From an uncultured Halocynthiibacter sp. (GTDB lineage: Bacteria > Pseudomonadota > Alphaproteobacteria > Rhodobacterales > Rhodobacteraceae): a stretch of 64,000 nucleotides of DNA. The DNA lies in contig CANNCD010000004.1 of NCBI GenBank assembly GCA_947503035.1, positions 186,001 through 250,000 of the forward strand, written 5' to 3'. Numbering within the stretch: the stretch's first letter is position 1; every line of letters begins with the position of its first letter. A program made the translations under genes and the position numbers. Positions 35,148-46,624 of the stretch are shown here, piece after piece. Below the pieces are notes generated by a model that worked only from the letters and a program-made list of their open reading frames with translations, ran no database searches and was not told the DNA's origin.

Positions 35148-37254
35148 ATGGAAAAAGATCGCTGAAAAAGAGCTTCGTGGGCGTCCGTTGGATGATCTAA
35201 CGTGGGATACGCTCGAAGGGATCCCCGTGAAACCTCTCTATACCGCGGATGATCTGGCCGATGTGGAGCACCTTGGCACGATCCCTGGTGCCGCGCCGTT
35301 TACCCGTGGCGTTAAGGCGACGATGTACGCTGGCCGTCCATGGACAATCCGTCAGTATGCGGGTTTCTCGACCGCCGAGGAATCCAACGCGTTCTATCGC
35401 AAGGCCTTGGCCGCAGGCCAACAGGGTGTCTCGGTCGCCTTCGACCTCGCCACGCACCGCGGCTACGATAGCGACCACCCCCGCGTCGAAGGGGACGTCG
35501 GCAAGGCCGGTGTGGCCATCGATAGCGTCGAAGACATGAAAATTCTGTTCGACGGTATTCCGCTCGACAAGGTTTCTGTGTCGATGACGATGAACGGCGC
35601 CGTCATCCCGATCTTGGCGAATTTCATCGTAACCGGAGAAGAGCAGGGCCACGACAAATCGGTCCTTGCGGGAACGATCCAAAACGACATTCTCAAGGAA
35701 TTCATGGTGCGCAACACCTATGTCTATCCGCCAGAACCATCGATGCAGATCATCGCCGATATCATCGAATATACCGCGAATGAAATGCCGAAATTCAACT
35801 CGATCTCGATCTCCGGCTATCACATGCAAGAGGCGGGCGCGAACTTGGTTCAAGAGCTTGCCTATACTCTTGCCGACGGGCGCGAATACGTGCGCACCGC
35901 GATCAAGGCGGGCATGGACGTGGATAAATTCGCGGGCCGCTTGTCGTTCTTCTTCGCCATCGGCATGAATTTTTTCATGGAGGCCGCAAAGCTGCGCGCC
36001 GCGCGTCTCTTGTGGCACCGCGTCATGTCAGAGTTTGAACCCAAGCTTGAAAAATCCATGATGTTGCGCACCCACTGTCAGACGTCTGGCGTGTCCTTGC
36101 AGGAACAGGACCCGTACAACAACGTTGTCCGTACCGCATACGAGGCCATGGCCGCCGCTCTTGGTGGGACGCAATCCTTGCACACCAACGCACTGGACGA
36201 AGCCATCGCCCTTCCGACGGATTTCTCTGCACGGATCGCCCGCAATACCCAACTGATTTTGCAAGAAGAAACCGGAGTGACCAATGTCGTCGATCCGCTT
36301 GCGGGGTCCTATTACGTTGAAAAACTGACGTCCGATTTGGCCGATCAGGCATGGGCTCTGATGGAAGAGGTCGAGGAAATGGGCGGCATGACCAAGGCGG
36401 TGAATTCCGGCATGCCTAAGCTGCGTATCGAAGAAACCGCCGCCCGTCGTCAGGCCAATATCGACCGCGGCGACGAGGTCATCGTGGGCGTGAATAAATA
36501 TCGTCTGGAAAAAGAGGACGATATTGATATCCTTGATATCGACAACAATGCCGTCCGCGAGAGTCAAATCGCGCGGATCAACGACACCCGCGCCAACCGC
36601 GATCAGGCGTCGTGTGATGCGGCATTGGATGAATTGACACGTCGCGCGGCCGAGGGTGGCAACCTGCTTGAGGCGGCCGTCGAAGCGGCCCGCGCCCGCG
36701 CAACAGTAGGGGAAATCAGCATGGCGATGGAGAAAGAATTTGGTCGCCACCGTGCCGAGGTTAAAACGTTGGCGGGTGTCTACGGCGCCGCCTACGAAGG
36801 GGACGAAGGCTTTGCCGCGATCCAAAAGTCGGTCGAAGATTTCGCCGAAGAAGAGGGGCGTCGCCCCCGTATGTTGGTCGTGAAAATGGGCCAAGACGGC
36901 CACGACCGCGGCGCCAAGGTCATCGCGACGGCCTTTGCGGATATCGGGTTTGACGTGGATGTTGGGCCATTGTTCCAAACACCCGACGAGGCCGCGCAGG
37001 ATGCCATCGACAACGACGTGCATGTTGTCGGCATCAGTTCTCAGGCCGCGGGCCACAAGACCCTTGCGCCGAAACTGATTGAATCTCTCAAGGCGCAAGG
37101 GGCTGGTGACATCTTGGTCATCTGCGGCGGAGTGATCCCGCAACAGGATTACGAATTCCTGCAAAACGCGGGCGTAAAGGCGATCTTTGGCCCTGGGACG
37201 AACATCCCAGAAGCGGCCGAAGACATCCTGCGTCTTATTCGCGCGGCACGATAG
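35131..37254 (+). CDS. scpA: Methylmalonyl-CoA mutase
   Basis: This 707-residue adenosylcobalamin enzyme isomerises (R)-methylmalonyl-CoA to succinyl-CoA. The substrate barrel (about 60-420) contains [22 protein letters not shown]-type and [18 protein letters not shown] motifs. The C-terminal B12 domain has [10 protein letters not shown] with the cobalt-ligand His in DGHDRG, and ends in [25 protein letters not shown] precedes ATG 35131; the start lies within the sulfotransferase-like gene. The methylmalonyl-CoA epimerase is not in the window. Confidence 0.97.
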   Translation: MSKTDEWKKIAEKELRGRPLDDLTWDTLEGIPVKPLYTADDLADVEHLGTIPGAAPFTRGVKATMYAGRPWTIRQYAGFSTAEESNAFYRKALAAGQQGVSVAFDLATHRGYDSDHPRVEGDVGKAGVAIDSVEDMKILFDGIPLDKVSVSMTMNGAVIPILANFIVTGEEQGHDKSVLAGTIQNDILKEFMVRNTYVYPPEPSMQIIADIIEYTANEMPKFNSISISGYHMQEAGANLVQELAYTLADGREYVRTAIKAGMDVDKFAGRLSFFFAIGMNFFMEAAKLRAARLLWHRVMSEFEPKLEKSMMLRTHCQTSGVSLQEQDPYNNVVRTAYEAMAAALGGTQSLHTNALDEAIALPTDFSARIARNTQLILQEETGVTNVVDPLAGSYYVEKLTSDLADQAWALMEEVEEMGGMTKAVNSGMPKLRIEETAARRQANIDRGDEVIVGVNKYRLEKEDDIDILDIDNNAVRESQIARINDTRANRDQASCDAALDELTRRAAEGGNLLEAAVEAARARATVGEISMAMEKEFGRHRAEVKTLAGVYGAAYEGDEGFAAIQKSVEDFAEEEGRRPRMLVVKMGQDGHDRGAKVIATAFADIGFDVDVGPLFQTPDEAAQDAIDNDVHVVGISSQAAGHKTLAPKLIESLKAQGAGDILVICGGVIPQQDYEFLQNAGVKAIFGPGTNIPEAAEDILRLIRAAR

Positions 37255-37314
37255 GGCAAACAGACTTGCGTGACGGCGGGAAGCGACTATTCTCGCCGTA
37301 ACGAGAGGATGTTT

Positions 37315-37803
37315 ATGCATATTCGCCCCGCCACCCATGACGACGCACCGATCATTTCCGCAATTTGGGAACCCATTTTGCGCGACACCTGTATAACATT
37401 CGATAGCGTTCCGCGCCCTCCGGCCAATATAATTGAACGGATCGACGGCGCGCGTACCGCCGGACACGAATTTTTTGTTGCCGAACATGACGGCGAAACA
37501 CTGGGGTTCGGAACCTACTATCCGTTTCGCGGCACTGTTGGCTATGCGCATACCTGTGAACATTCGGTGTTCCTGACCGAGGCCGCACAGGGCATCGGGG
37601 CTGGGCGTGCCCTGATGAACGCCATCGAAACCCACGCGAAAAACGCGGGGATCCATTCCATGTTCGCGGTGATTTGGTCGGGAAATACGCCCGCCATTGG
37701 GTTCCACGCGGCGCTTGGCTATGATCACGTTTGCGAGATGAAACAGGTCGGACGTAAATTTGACACGTGGCTTGACGCGGTTTTTATGCAAAAGATGCTG
37801 TAA
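37315..37803 (+). CDS. GNAT family N-acetyltransferase (phosphinothricin acetyltransferase-like)
   Basis: The 162-residue GNAT protein begins MHIRPATHDDAPIISAI. It has the acetyl-CoA loop in AQGIGAGRALMNAIE and a C-terminal YDHVCEMKQVGRKFDTWLDAVFMQ, the pattern of Pat-like acetyltransferases that acetylate amino-acid analogues such as phosphinothricin or methionine sulfoximine. GAGAGG precedes ATG 37315. The natural substrate is unknown. Confidence 0.85.
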   Translation: MHIRPATHDDAPIISAIWEPILRDTCITFDSVPRPPANIIERIDGARTAGHEFFVAEHDGETLGFGTYYPFRGTVGYAHTCEHSVFLTEAAQGIGAGRALMNAIETHAKNAGIHSMFAVIWSGNTPAIGFHAALGYDHVCEMKQVGRKFDTWLDAVFMQKML

Positions 37804-37821
37804 GCAGCGTAAGGAACCCTC

Positions 37822-38499
37822 ATGTCCATTTGGTCCAAAATCTCAGAAGCCCTGTCCGCGCTCGCCTCGGGCGAGAGCCTCAAGGATGTGTTCGAGAAGC
37901 TGCGCACCCCCCCCGAACGCACGATGGCGTTTACCATTGGCGTGATTGCCCTTGGTGCGAAAATGGCCAAGGCAGACGGGCTTGTCACGCGTGACGAGGT
38001 GTCCGCGTTTCGTCGTATTTTCCATATCCCCAAGTCAGAAGAGGCCAATGCCGCCCATGTGTTTAACCTTGCGCGTCAAGATGTTGCAGGGTTCGAGGAA
38101 TACGCGCGACGCATAGAGCGAATGTTCGGCGATGACCGCGGCGTACTCTGTGATCTTATGGAGGGGTTGTTTGAAATTGCTGTTGCGGATGGCGAATATC
38201 ACCCGAACGAAAATGAATTCCTTGCCCGCATTGCCGATATCTTTGGCCTGTCCGAACGGCAATTTCGCGCGGTGCGCATGCGATTTGTTCCCGATGCTGC
38301 CCCTGATCCCCACGATGTTCTGGGCGTTGATCCCACCGCCACGATGGACGAGAAAAAGGCCGCGTGGCGTGCGCTTGTTCGTGAAATGCACCCCGACCGG
38401 ATGATTGCGCGCGGCGTGCCAGAAGAGGCGGTCAAGTTGGCGGAGAAACGTTTGATTGCGATCAATGATGCGTGGCAAGAAATTCAGGACGCGGCCTAG
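37822..38499 (+). CDS. DjlA-like co-chaperone (TerB + J domain)
   Basis: The 225-residue protein has an N-terminal TerB-like helical domain (about 37-150, GAKMAKADGLVTRDE and IAVADGEYHPNENE) and a C-terminal J domain (about 161-223) with the HPD motif at 190-192, so it should stimulate an Hsp70. Unlike E. coli DjlA it lacks an N-terminal membrane helix. It starts 18 bases after the acetyltransferase and is followed within 4 bases by the EEP gene. Confidence 0.9.
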   Translation: MSIWSKISEALSALASGESLKDVFEKLRTPPERTMAFTIGVIALGAKMAKADGLVTRDEVSAFRRIFHIPKSEEANAAHVFNLARQDVAGFEEYARRIERMFGDDRGVLCDLMEGLFEIAVADGEYHPNENEFLARIADIFGLSERQFRAVRMRFVPDAAPDPHDVLGVDPTATMDEKKAAWRALVREMHPDRMIARGVPEEAVKLAEKRLIAINDAWQEIQDAA

Positions 38500-38502
38500 G
38501 GT

Positions 38503-39516
38503 ATGCGCATCGCGACCTATAATGTGGAATGGTTTTCGTCCTTGTTTACGGACAACGGACGGCTGATTGACGACGATGGCTGGTCCGGTCGGCGCGACGT
38601 GACCAAGGCCCAGCAAACCGCCGCGGTGGGCAAGGTGTTTCAGGCGCTTGATGCCGATATTATCATGGTGATTGAGGCCCCCGACACCCACAAGGGACGG
38701 TCGGGTACCAATGCGCTTGAACATTTCGCGGCGCGGTTTGATTTGCGCGCACGGCGGGCCTTGTTGGGGTTTTGCAATACCACCCAACAGGAAATCATGG
38801 TGATGTATGACCCCGATGTGGTCACCATGGAACATGACCCTGTTGGGACGCTCGATGATGGCTATGCCCCGCGGTTTGACGGTGTACTTGGCCATGATGT
38901 GAATGTCGACACCACGCCCGAAACGATCAAATTCTCGAAACCTCCGCTTGAGGTGCGGGCGCAAACGCATGACGGGACGGCGTTTCGCATGATCGGTGTG
39001 CACGCCAAATCCAAGGCCCCCCATGGCGCCAAAAACGATGCCGACGCCAAGCGGATCTCAATCGAAAATCGGCGTAAACAACTGGCCCAATGCATCTGGC
39101 TTCGCCGTCGGATCACCGCGCACCTTGAGGACGAAACACCGTTGATCGTACTTGGGGATTTGAACGACGGACCCGGCTTGGACGAATTTGAAAAACTCTT
39201 TGGGCATTCCGGTGTGGAAATCGTTCTTGGGACCGGCAACCAAATCCCGATGTTCGACCCCCACGCCCAAGAGGCCTTGATGCGGGGTATGCGTGCGCCA
39301 CCCACCACATCGCGGTTTTATAAACATAGGGAAAAACGGTTTCTCTCCGCGCTTCTTGACTATGTGATGGTATCTCCGGACCTGCGGGCCAAGGGGGGTA
39401 CATGGCGTATTTGGCATCCGTTTGATACGCCAGATATCTTCGATGACTTGGATCTGCGCGACGCATTGTTAACGGCGTCGGACCACTTTCCGGTTACACT
39501 TGATATTGATCTCTAG
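38503..39516 (+). CDS. Endonuclease/exonuclease/phosphatase family protein
   Basis: The 337-residue protein is of the EEP fold. It opens MRIATYNVEWF and carries IEAPD (metal Glu), IGVHAKSKAPHG, LGDLNDGPGLDEF and the C-terminal SDHFPVTLDI catalytic motif. It is a metal-dependent phosphodiesterase or nuclease; substrate unknown. No signal peptide. Stop TAG overlaps the convergent ppx stop as CTAG. Confidence 0.88.
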   Translation: MRIATYNVEWFSSLFTDNGRLIDDDGWSGRRDVTKAQQTAAVGKVFQALDADIIMVIEAPDTHKGRSGTNALEHFAARFDLRARRALLGFCNTTQQEIMVMYDPDVVTMEHDPVGTLDDGYAPRFDGVLGHDVNVDTTPETIKFSKPPLEVRAQTHDGTAFRMIGVHAKSKAPHGAKNDADAKRISIENRRKQLAQCIWLRRRITAHLEDETPLIVLGDLNDGPGLDEFEKLFGHSGVEIVLGTGNQIPMFDPHAQEALMRGMRAPPTTSRFYKHREKRFLSALLDYVMVSPDLRAKGGTWRIWHPFDTPDIFDDLDLRDALLTASDHFPVTLDIDL

Positions 39517-41066
39517 GACGTTTTTCGCCACGTGCGGATTTCGGCCGTCGCGCCCAAGGTCGTCGTGAGCGACTTGAACCGCGCCTGTGCCACCTCGCCA
39601 TAAAGGTCGATGGCGGTCGGGCTTAGGAACAATTCGATCTCTTTTTTCTTGGGATAGAATTTGAGCTTGGCCAATTCATCGGGTGCATTCACCGTGAACA
39701 TCGCGCCAAACCGCATGGCTTTCCCAAGGATTTCGGCCTCGTGGATTTCTTTGTCCGAGAGCAATTCAAACAACGGCGCATAGCGGGAATCTTCGCGGCT
39801 GTTTTTGTAACGGTGTAGCAGGGATAGCCCCAAAAACACGCGTTCGCGGTGCGTCAGCCCCCCCATATTCGCGCGGGTCACGTTGTCAAAACAGACCTCG
39901 GCACGGAAATCGGGATGCGCGCGCCAGCTCACATCATGCAACAGACAGGCCGCCTTAATCAGACGTTTACGGTCATCCTTGGCCGCGCCAAACAGAGGCA
40001 GAACAAAATTATAAAGCGACTTCCCAAAGCCGGGAAGACGGGAATCTTTGGACTCGGAAAACAGGCAGCTTTCAATCAACGGATCGCGTTTGCGCACCTT
40101 TTCGGGCATCTGTTCATAGAGCATGCCTTCGCGGATGCCGTAACTGGAAATCGCGATCTCCTTGGGTTTGATCGCGCGTACAAGGTACTTCAAAACCACG
40201 CTGGCCACAGGCAACAATGACATCCGTGCAGTCGAAATGCCGGTACGGCTTCGCAGGTCCTCAAGGTCATTTTCTTCGAGCCATTTGACCGTGTCGAACA
40301 CGTCCTTTGGCGCCATACGATATTCGTGCAGAACCGTCAGCGGGTAATTGCGTCGCTCCATATCCAGCCGCGCGATGGCCCGCCATGACCCGCCCACAAG
40401 GAACAGACGTTTGTGCTCGGCGGGGAATTCTTCGGCCAATGTCGCGACCTGTGCCTTAATATGAGCGCGCATGCCCTTTTTGCCGCCTTTGACGTCCGCA
40501 AGTTTCAGCGGTCCAAGCGGCGACGTCATGCGTTTCCCAATAAGGCCGTCTGACACTTCGGCCAATTCCATGGATGAACCACCAATGTCGCACATGATCC
40601 CGCGCGCCTCGGGCCAGCCCAACAGAACCCCTTGGGCGGACAGGCGGGCCTCTTCGCGGCCATCGATCACCCAGATTTTCAAACCGGTTTCGTTTTCGAT
40701 TTCGGCACAGAAGTCGGGTCCGTCTTTGGCCTCGCGCACGGCGGCGGTGGCGACGGCGGTCAGTGGTGCAAGGCCCATGCCAGCGGCCAACAGTTGGAAC
40801 CGACGGATCGCCGCAAGGGCACGTTTGCGTCCCTCGGGGTTTAGCATACCCGTTTCCGATAGGCCGGCGCCCAAGGCACACATGATTTTTTCGTTAAAGA
40901 AATACGCGGGGCTTCTGGCGGCGCCATCAAACACCACCAAACGGACCGAGTTCGACCCAACATCCACAACCCCGACACGGGCAAGAGACCGCGCCGAGGG
41001 GCTTTCGAACAAGGCGCGTCCAAACGGGCCAAAATCGGTGTCTGGGGCGTCGTCGTGCTGGGTCAT
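39513..41066 (-). CDS. ppx: Exopolyphosphatase / Ppx-GppA family
   Basis: The 517-residue protein has the ASKHA-fold Ppx domain with VDVGSNSVRLVVFDG (phosphate-1 loop) and GIMCDIGGSSMELAEV (phosphate-2 loop). A C-terminal HD-like helical domain (about 330-510, CLLHDVSWRAHPDFR) follows. It degrades polyphosphate or pppGpp. ATG 41066 has GAGG upstream. It follows ppk by 72 bases on the same strand, so synthesis and breakdown enzymes for polyphosphate are co-expressed. Confidence 0.94.
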   Translation of the reverse strand: MTQHDDAPDTDFGPFGRALFESPSARSLARVGVVDVGSNSVRLVVFDGAARSPAYFFNEKIMCALGAGLSETGMLNPEGRKRALAAIRRFQLLAAGMGLAPLTAVATAAVREAKDGPDFCAEIENETGLKIWVIDGREEARLSAQGVLLGWPEARGIMCDIGGSSMELAEVSDGLIGKRMTSPLGPLKLADVKGGKKGMRAHIKAQVATLAEEFPAEHKRLFLVGGSWRAIARLDMERRNYPLTVLHEYRMAPKDVFDTVKWLEENDLEDLRSRTGISTARMSLLPVASVVLKYLVRAIKPKEIAISSYGIREGMLYEQMPEKVRKRDPLIESCLFSESKDSRLPGFGKSLYNFVLPLFGAAKDDRKRLIKAACLLHDVSWRAHPDFRAEVCFDNVTRANMGGLTHRERVFLGLSLLHRYKNSREDSRYAPLFELLSDKEIHEAEILGKAMRFGAMFTVNAPDELAKLKFYPKKKEIELFLSPTAIDLYGEVAQARFKSLTTTLGATAEIRTWRKTS

Positions 41067-41138
41067 TGGGTGCCTCAAAGTCGTGTTCACCCAATTTGCC
41101 CCGCCCCAATGGGCGAGTCAATCAATCAGCCGAAATAG

Positions 41139-43319
41139 TTAATCGTCGTCAAAGCTGTGGGTCAGTTCGGGCACATCTGCCGCCCCAGCGGAGCCACGAC
41201 CAGACAGGGACGGGTTCTCCATAAAGAAGCGGTGGCAGTTGAACGGCCGGTCGCCTGATGCGATCTCGGGGCGCGTGAACGATCCATCCGGCGCCATGAC
41301 CCAGCTTTGGGCGACATCGGACAAATTGGCCGCCATGACTTGGCTAACGATCTGGGCCTTGACCGTCGGGTTGGTGATTTCCACGAGGGTTTCGACCCGA
41401 CGATTGAGGTTGCGACCCATCCAGTCGGCGGAGGACATGAACACACGCGCCTGTTTCGACGGCAATTCGTGACCATTGCCGAAACAGACGATCCGCGAAT
41501 GTTCAAGGAACCGCCCGACGATGGATTTCACGCGGATGTTCTCGGACAAGCCTTTGATGCCTGGGCGCAAACCTGTGATCCCACGAATGACGAGGCTAAT
41601 CTTTACGCCCGCCTGCGAGGCGTCATAAAGGGCGTCGATCACATCTGGGTCCACAAGGGAATTCATCTTGGCCCAGATCACGGCGGGTTTACCGGCGCGG
41701 GCATTGTCGGCCTCGGCCATAATCATTTCAAGAAGGCGCGGTTTAAGCGATGTCGGCGAAATCGCGAGGTTTTCGAGGCCCACGGGTTGGGCATATCCCG
41801 ACAGGTAATTAAACACCTTGCCGGCGTCACGCCCAAGGGCAGCATCACATGTAAAGAAGCTCAGATCGGTATAAATCCGCGCGGTAATCGGGTGATAGTT
41901 CCCTGTGCCATAGTGGGTATAGGTCACCAATTGGTCGCCCTCTCGGCGAACCACAACCGAGATTTTCGCGTGGGTTTTATAGTTCATGAACCCGTACACA
42001 ACATGCGCGCCCGCCCGTTCCAGACGGCGGGATTGGCGGATGTTGGCGGCCTCGTCAAAGCGGGCCTTAAGCTCGACCAAGGCGGTGACCGATTTGCCCA
42101 TCTCGGCGGCCTCACAAAGGGCCTCAACGATTGGGGATTTGCGCGAGGTGCGATAGAGCGTCTGTTTGATCGCAACCACGTTTGGATCGCGCGCAGCCTG
42201 TTGCAGGAACCGCACCACCATATCAAAGGTCTCATAGGGGTGGTGAAGCAGCATGTCCTTTTGTTTGATCGCCGAGAACATATCGCCGTCGTGGTCCTGA
42301 ACCCGTTCGGGGACGCGGGGCTTAAACGATGGCCACAACAGGTCGGGGCGTTCGTCGACCACCAGTTCCTTGAGATCAGAGAGACCAATCAGTCCTTCGA
42401 CCTCGACGACCTCGTCGCGGGTCACATGAAGTTCTTCCATGATCATTTTGCGAAGGGCCTTGGGGGCATTTGCAGACAGTTTCAGACGCACGACTTCGCC
42501 ACGACGTCGCCGTTTTAGGGCAACTTCAAATTCGCGGACAAGATCTTCGGCCTCGTCCTCGACCTCCATATCGCTGTCGCGCAGAACGCGGAACGCACAG
42601 CTGCCTTTGGTCGAATAGCCGGGGAAAAGGGCGTCGATATGGAGCAAAAGAAGTTCTTCGAGCGGGAGGAACCGGTGTTGGCCGTCGTCCGCGGGAAGCT
42701 GAATAAATCGATCAATTTGACCGGGGATCGGCAGCAGAGCCATCAATTGGCGTTTGTCAGATTTACGCACCAGTTCAAGCGCAAGCGAATACCCCGTGTT
42801 CGGAATAAACGGGAAGGGGTGTGCGGGATCAACGGCCAGCGGGGACAGAACCGGAAACACCTGTTTAAGGAAAAAGCTGTTCAGAAATTTTTCGTCGCTT
42901 TTGCTCAGGTCATTGCGGTTCAGAATATCCAAACCTTGGGTTTCCATCTCGGCGGCGAGGGATTCGAAAACGGCTTGCTGACGTTGAAGAAGGTCACGGG
43001 CGTCCGTGTTGATCAGAACCAGCTGATCCGCGGGGGACACACCATCGGCGGCGGGGGTGGTAATGCCGCCCTTTGCCAATTCCCGAAGACCCGCGACGCG
43101 CACGGTGTAGAATTCGTCAAGGTTTGCGGCGGAAATCGACAGGAAGCGAAGACGTTCGAGCAATGGAACGCGTGGGTTCGATGCCTCTTCGAGGACACGC
43201 CAGTTAAAACCAAGCCAGCTGAGCTCGCGGTTGAAAAAACGTTTTGGGCCGGCGAACGCCTCGGGGGCGAGTTCAACGGCGGGTGCAAATGGGGCATCAA
43301 GGAAATTTGTATCAGTCAT
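41139..43319 (-). CDS. ppk: Polyphosphate kinase 1
   Basis: The 726-residue enzyme makes polyphosphate from ATP. The N-terminal [20 protein letters not shown], the [24 protein letters not shown] block, the His-containing [17 protein letters not shown] segment and the C-terminal second HKD-like half with [22 protein letters not shown] mark PPK1. ATG 43319 is used; a GTG at 43328 would add three residues. It is between hdaA (18 bases upstream) and ppx. Confidence 0.97.
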   Translation of the reverse strand: MTDTNFLDAPFAPAVELAPEAFAGPKRFFNRELSWLGFNWRVLEEASNPRVPLLERLRFLSISAANLDEFYTVRVAGLRELAKGGITTPAADGVSPADQLVLINTDARDLLQRQQAVFESLAAEMETQGLDILNRNDLSKSDEKFLNSFFLKQVFPVLSPLAVDPAHPFPFIPNTGYSLALELVRKSDKRQLMALLPIPGQIDRFIQLPADDGQHRFLPLEELLLLHIDALFPGYSTKGSCAFRVLRDSDMEVEDEAEDLVREFEVALKRRRRGEVVRLKLSANAPKALRKMIMEELHVTRDEVVEVEGLIGLSDLKELVVDERPDLLWPSFKPRVPERVQDHDGDMFSAIKQKDMLLHHPYETFDMVVRFLQQAARDPNVVAIKQTLYRTSRKSPIVEALCEAAEMGKSVTALVELKARFDEAANIRQSRRLERAGAHVVYGFMNYKTHAKISVVVRREGDQLVTYTHYGTGNYHPITARIYTDLSFFTCDAALGRDAGKVFNYLSGYAQPVGLENLAISPTSLKPRLLEMIMAEADNARAGKPAVIWAKMNSLVDPDVIDALYDASQAGVKISLVIRGITGLRPGIKGLSENIRVKSIVGRFLEHSRIVCFGNGHELPSKQARVFMSSADWMGRNLNRRVETLVEITNPTVKAQIVSQVMAANLSDVAQSWVMAPDGSFTRPEIASGDRPFNCHRFFMENPSLSGRGSAGAADVPELTHSFDDD

Positions 43320-43337
43320 GTCAGCCACTATAGCGGG

Positions 43338-44030
43338 TTAATGTGAAGAGGGCATGACGTTTGTGAATTGATCAAGAAATTCGGCGGCCAAGGGTCGGGT
43401 GATGGCGCGATTTCGGGCAAGGGCAAGGTGATCAAGCCCCGCGACCACATCCCGCGCGGCGGCGAATGATCGGTCCATACGCGCGGCGACATAGGTGATG
43501 ACCTCGGGGGCGGGGGCCAGTTGGCGGTCGGCGAAAAGCTTGACCAGTACGGCCATGAGAAGCGCGTCGTCCGGCGCGGACATCTGGGTGATGGTGGTGG
43601 CGTTCATGCGGCTCGCCAGATCGGGCAGGGTGATGCCCCAACGTGTGGGCGCCGTCGCGGCGGTGAGCAGAAGCGGGTTGCCGATCGCGAAGGCAAGGTT
43701 GTGAAGATGAAAGAGGGTTTCCTCGATCTCGCGGTTGCCAGCGATCTGGTCTGCGTCTTCGATCACACAGGGCGCCGCGGCGAGTGTCTCGACGGAGGCC
43801 GGCGTCAGGTCCGCGGCGCGTCGCACGGTTGCGTTTGTTTCAGCCGCCCAAACGTGCGCCAGATGCGTTTTGCCCGAGGCCGACGGGCCAATCAGCGCCA
43901 TCTTTTTGGACGGCCACGCGGACCAATCTGCAAGGGTTGCGACGGCCACGGCATTGGATGGGGACAAGAGGAAGTCCTCTCGACCAAGGGCGGGCTTGGT
44001 CGGCAGGTGAAAGGCAAGTTGTTCGGCCAT
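43338..44030 (-). CDS. hdaA: DnaA-related regulatory inactivator HdaA
   Basis: The 230-residue AAA+ protein has an N-terminal clamp-binding-like QLAFHLP, Walker A GPSASGKTHL (about 48-57), Walker B-like CVIEDAD (about 89-95) and a C-terminal sensor helix. HdaA with the beta clamp promotes hydrolysis of DnaA-ATP to stop extra initiation. It shares one base with the AI-2E gene stop and leads into ppk. The Walker B motif is DAD rather than DE, which is usual for Hda proteins. Confidence 0.93.
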   Translation of the reverse strand: MAEQLAFHLPTKPALGREDFLLSPSNAVAVATLADWSAWPSKKMALIGPSASGKTHLAHVWAAETNATVRRAADLTPASVETLAAAPCVIEDADQIAGNREIEETLFHLHNLAFAIGNPLLLTAATAPTRWGITLPDLASRMNATTITQMSAPDDALLMAVLVKLFADRQLAPAPEVITYVAARMDRSFAAARDVVAGLDHLALARNRAITRPLAAEFLDQFTNVMPSSH

Positions 44031-45151
44031 TAGGCGGTGTCCTCAGTCACGTCTTCCGCCCCATCGGGCGCGTCTGTGGCGAGGCCCTTGTAGAGGCGAC
44101 CCTGTTTATAGCGGTCAATCCAGAACCGCGCGACCACACCGATGGAAGCGGCCACTGGAACACCGATCAACATGCCTGCGAAACCGAACACCGACCCAAA
44201 TGCGGACAGCGCAAAGATCAGCCACACAGGGTGCAGGCCAACGGAGGAGCCGACGAGTTTAGGCGTCAGAACGTTCCCCTCGGCGACTTGGCCGATGGCA
44301 AAGATGATGGCGACGGCGCCGATGCTCCACCATTCGCCCCAGAATTGGAACAAGGCCAGACCAATGGCCAAGGCCCCGCCGACAAGTGCGCCAACATAGG
44401 GGATAAAGGTCAACATGCCCGCGATGAACCCAACCACAAGGCCAAATTGCAAACCGGCGAACATCAGCGCAATCGCGTAATACGCGCCAAGGATCAGACA
44501 GACAGTGACCTGCCCGCGGATAAATGACGCAAGGGTGCGGTCGATTTCACCAGCCAGAAACCGAATATCGGCGGCGTGGTCACGGGGCAGCATATCGTCG
44601 ACCTTGGCAATCATGCGGTCCCAGTCGAGCAACATGTAAAACGCCACAACGGGCACGATCACGAACAGAACCACAATGTTCACAACGCCAAGCGCCGAGT
44701 TGAACACCGACGACAGAAATTCACCGCCCTTGGCCTGAAGGAATTCGCCGCCGCTTGTTTGGGCAAGTGCGGTGACCTTGTCCAAGGATTGACGGATCGC
44801 GCTGGTTTCGTCCAACAGCTGGGGGAAGCGGTCGATCAGGAAGGCTTGGAAATTGGCCGCAAGTTCGGGGGCCTGATTGTACAGCGAAATGGATTGATCC
44901 ACCAAAAGTGAGATGATCAAGATCCCAAGGGGCAACATCACCACAAATGCCACGACCGTGATCACCGCCGTTGCGGCGGCGCGCGACAGGCCCATATCCT
45001 CAAGCCGGTCCGCGACGGGATCAAGGAAATAGGCAATCGCGCCCCCGATCAAAAACGGCAAAATTACCCCGCCAAGGAACCAAAGCACCGCCATAAAGAC
45101 GACGGTCGCGATGCCCCAATAGGTCACCTGTTGTTTTACGGGCAATGCCAT
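44030..45151 (-). CDS. AI-2E family transporter (PerM-like)
   Basis: The 373-residue protein has about eight hydrophobic helices. The family PF01594 region includes [20 protein letters not shown] and [21 protein letters not shown] 45151 is placed 7 bases after an AGGAT site; the ATG at 45157 lies too close to it. Family members have been linked to AI-2 or ion export. It heads the hdaA-ppk-ppx run; the grouping recurs in Rhodobacterales. Confidence 0.9.
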   Translation of the reverse strand: MALPVKQQVTYWGIATVVFMAVLWFLGGVILPFLIGGAIAYFLDPVADRLEDMGLSRAAATAVITVVAFVVMLPLGILIISLLVDQSISLYNQAPELAANFQAFLIDRFPQLLDETSAIRQSLDKVTALAQTSGGEFLQAKGGEFLSSVFNSALGVVNIVVLFVIVPVVAFYMLLDWDRMIAKVDDMLPRDHAADIRFLAGEIDRTLASFIRGQVTVCLILGAYYAIALMFAGLQFGLVVGFIAGMLTFIPYVGALVGGALAIGLALFQFWGEWWSIGAVAIIFAIGQVAEGNVLTPKLVGSSVGLHPVWLIFALSAFGSVFGFAGMLIGVPVAASIGVVARFWIDRYKQGRLYKGLATDAPDGAEDVTEDTA

Positions 45152-45283
45152 GATCATATCCTATCTGCCAAACTTGGGATTAGTCTTCGCGCAAACACGA
45201 CCGATGCGCAAGTAGAGCGCGCTTGTCCGAGGGCTATCTTTATCGTATGGCAGATGAAACGATTCAATCAAAGGTCCACTACG

Positions 45284-46621
45284 ATGCGGCTTTCACGCTA
45301 TTTTCTGCCTGTTCTAAAAGAGACGCCTGCCGATGCGCAGATCGTCAGCCACCGCTTGATGTTGCGTGCTGGTATGATCAAACAATCAAGCGCGGGCATC
45401 TATAACTGGTTGCCGCTGGGCCTTAAGGTACTGCGCAAGATCGAAGACATCGTGCACGAAGAACAGGCCAAGGCGGGCCACATTCCGATCCTTATGCCAA
45501 CGATCCAAGGGGCGGACCTTTGGCGTGAATCTGGCCGTTATGATGATTACGGTGATGAGATGTTGCGCATCAAGGACCGTCATGATCGTGACATGCTGTT
45601 TGGTCCAACCAACGAAGAAGCCGTCACAGACATCTTCCGCAGCTATGTGAATTCCTACAAAGCGCTGCCTTTGACCCTGTACCAGATCCAGTGGAAATTC
45701 CGCGATGAACGCCGCCCTCGTTTTGGTGTGATGCGTGGTCGTGAATTCCTGATGAAGGATGGCTATAACTTTGACCTGACCAAAGAAGCGGCGCTTCATG
45801 CGTATAACCGCCACCTTGTGACGTACCTGCGGACCTATGAACGTATGGGCCTTCAGGCGATCCCGATGCAGGCCGATGGCGGTCCTGTTGGCGGCGACTA
45901 TACGCACGAATTCCTCGTGCTTGCAGAAACTGGCGAAAGCGAAGTGTTCTACGATTCCGACGTGACCGACATCACATTGGGCGACCGCGATATTGATTTC
46001 GACAATGTCGAACAATGCGAAGCGGTGATGAATGAATTCACCACGAAATATGCGCGCACCGATGAAACCCACGACGAGGCCGTGTTCAACGAGGTTCCAG
46101 AAGAACGCCGTCGTTCCGCACGTGGTATCGAGGTCGGTCAGATTTTCTATTTCGGTACCAAGTACTCCGACGCGATGGGCGCCGAGGTCGTAAACGACGA
46201 AGGCCAAAAAGTGCCGGTCCACATGGGCAGCCACGGTATCGGTGTGTCCCGTTTGCTTGGTGCGATCATCGAGGCATCGCATGACGACAAAGGGATCATC
46301 TGGCCAGAAGGCGTGACGCCGTTTGACTGTGGTATCGTGAACTTGAAGCAGGGTGACGAAGAAGCCGACGCCGCCTGTGAGGGCCTCTATGATGCGCTTG
46401 TCGCGGCGAGTCTTGACCCGCTGTATGATGATCGCAAAGAACGTGCCGGTGGCAAATTCGCGACGATGGATTTGATCGGTCTGCCATGGCGCATCACCGT
46501 GGGTCCACGTGGTCTGAAAAACGGTGTTGTCGAGGTCACATCGCGCAAAACGGGCGAAAGCATTGAGATGTCCCCAGAGGACGCGATTGCAAAGATCATC
46601 GCGATCTACAAGGACGTCTAG
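45284..46621 (+). CDS. proS: Prolyl-tRNA synthetase (short, editing-less type)
   Basis: The 445-residue class II synthetase shows motif 1 ([19 protein letters not shown]), motif 2 with [21 protein letters not shown] and motif 3 [15 protein letters not shown], then an anticodon-binding domain. The INS editing domain found in E. coli ProRS is absent, as usual in alphaproteobacteria, so misacylated Ala-tRNA(Pro) must be cleared in trans. AAAGG precedes ATG 45284. Confidence 0.97.
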   Translation: MRLSRYFLPVLKETPADAQIVSHRLMLRAGMIKQSSAGIYNWLPLGLKVLRKIEDIVHEEQAKAGHIPILMPTIQGADLWRESGRYDDYGDEMLRIKDRHDRDMLFGPTNEEAVTDIFRSYVNSYKALPLTLYQIQWKFRDERRPRFGVMRGREFLMKDGYNFDLTKEAALHAYNRHLVTYLRTYERMGLQAIPMQADGGPVGGDYTHEFLVLAETGESEVFYDSDVTDITLGDRDIDFDNVEQCEAVMNEFTTKYARTDETHDEAVFNEVPEERRRSARGIEVGQIFYFGTKYSDAMGAEVVNDEGQKVPVHMGSHGIGVSRLLGAIIEASHDDKGIIWPEGVTPFDCGIVNLKQGDEEADAACEGLYDALVAASLDPLYDDRKERAGGKFATMDLIGLPWRITVGPRGLKNGVVEVTSRKTGESIEMSPEDAIAKIIAIYKDV

Positions 46622-46624
46622 GAC

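Noticed and set aside
36028-37791. Leftward 587-codon open frame opposite methylmalonyl-CoA mutase
   Set aside because: Shadow of a highly conserved gene on the plus strand, no ribosome site or family motif.
41307-42518. Rightward 403-codon open frame inside ppk
   Set aside because: Antisense to PPK1; no domain, His/Gln-rich composition.
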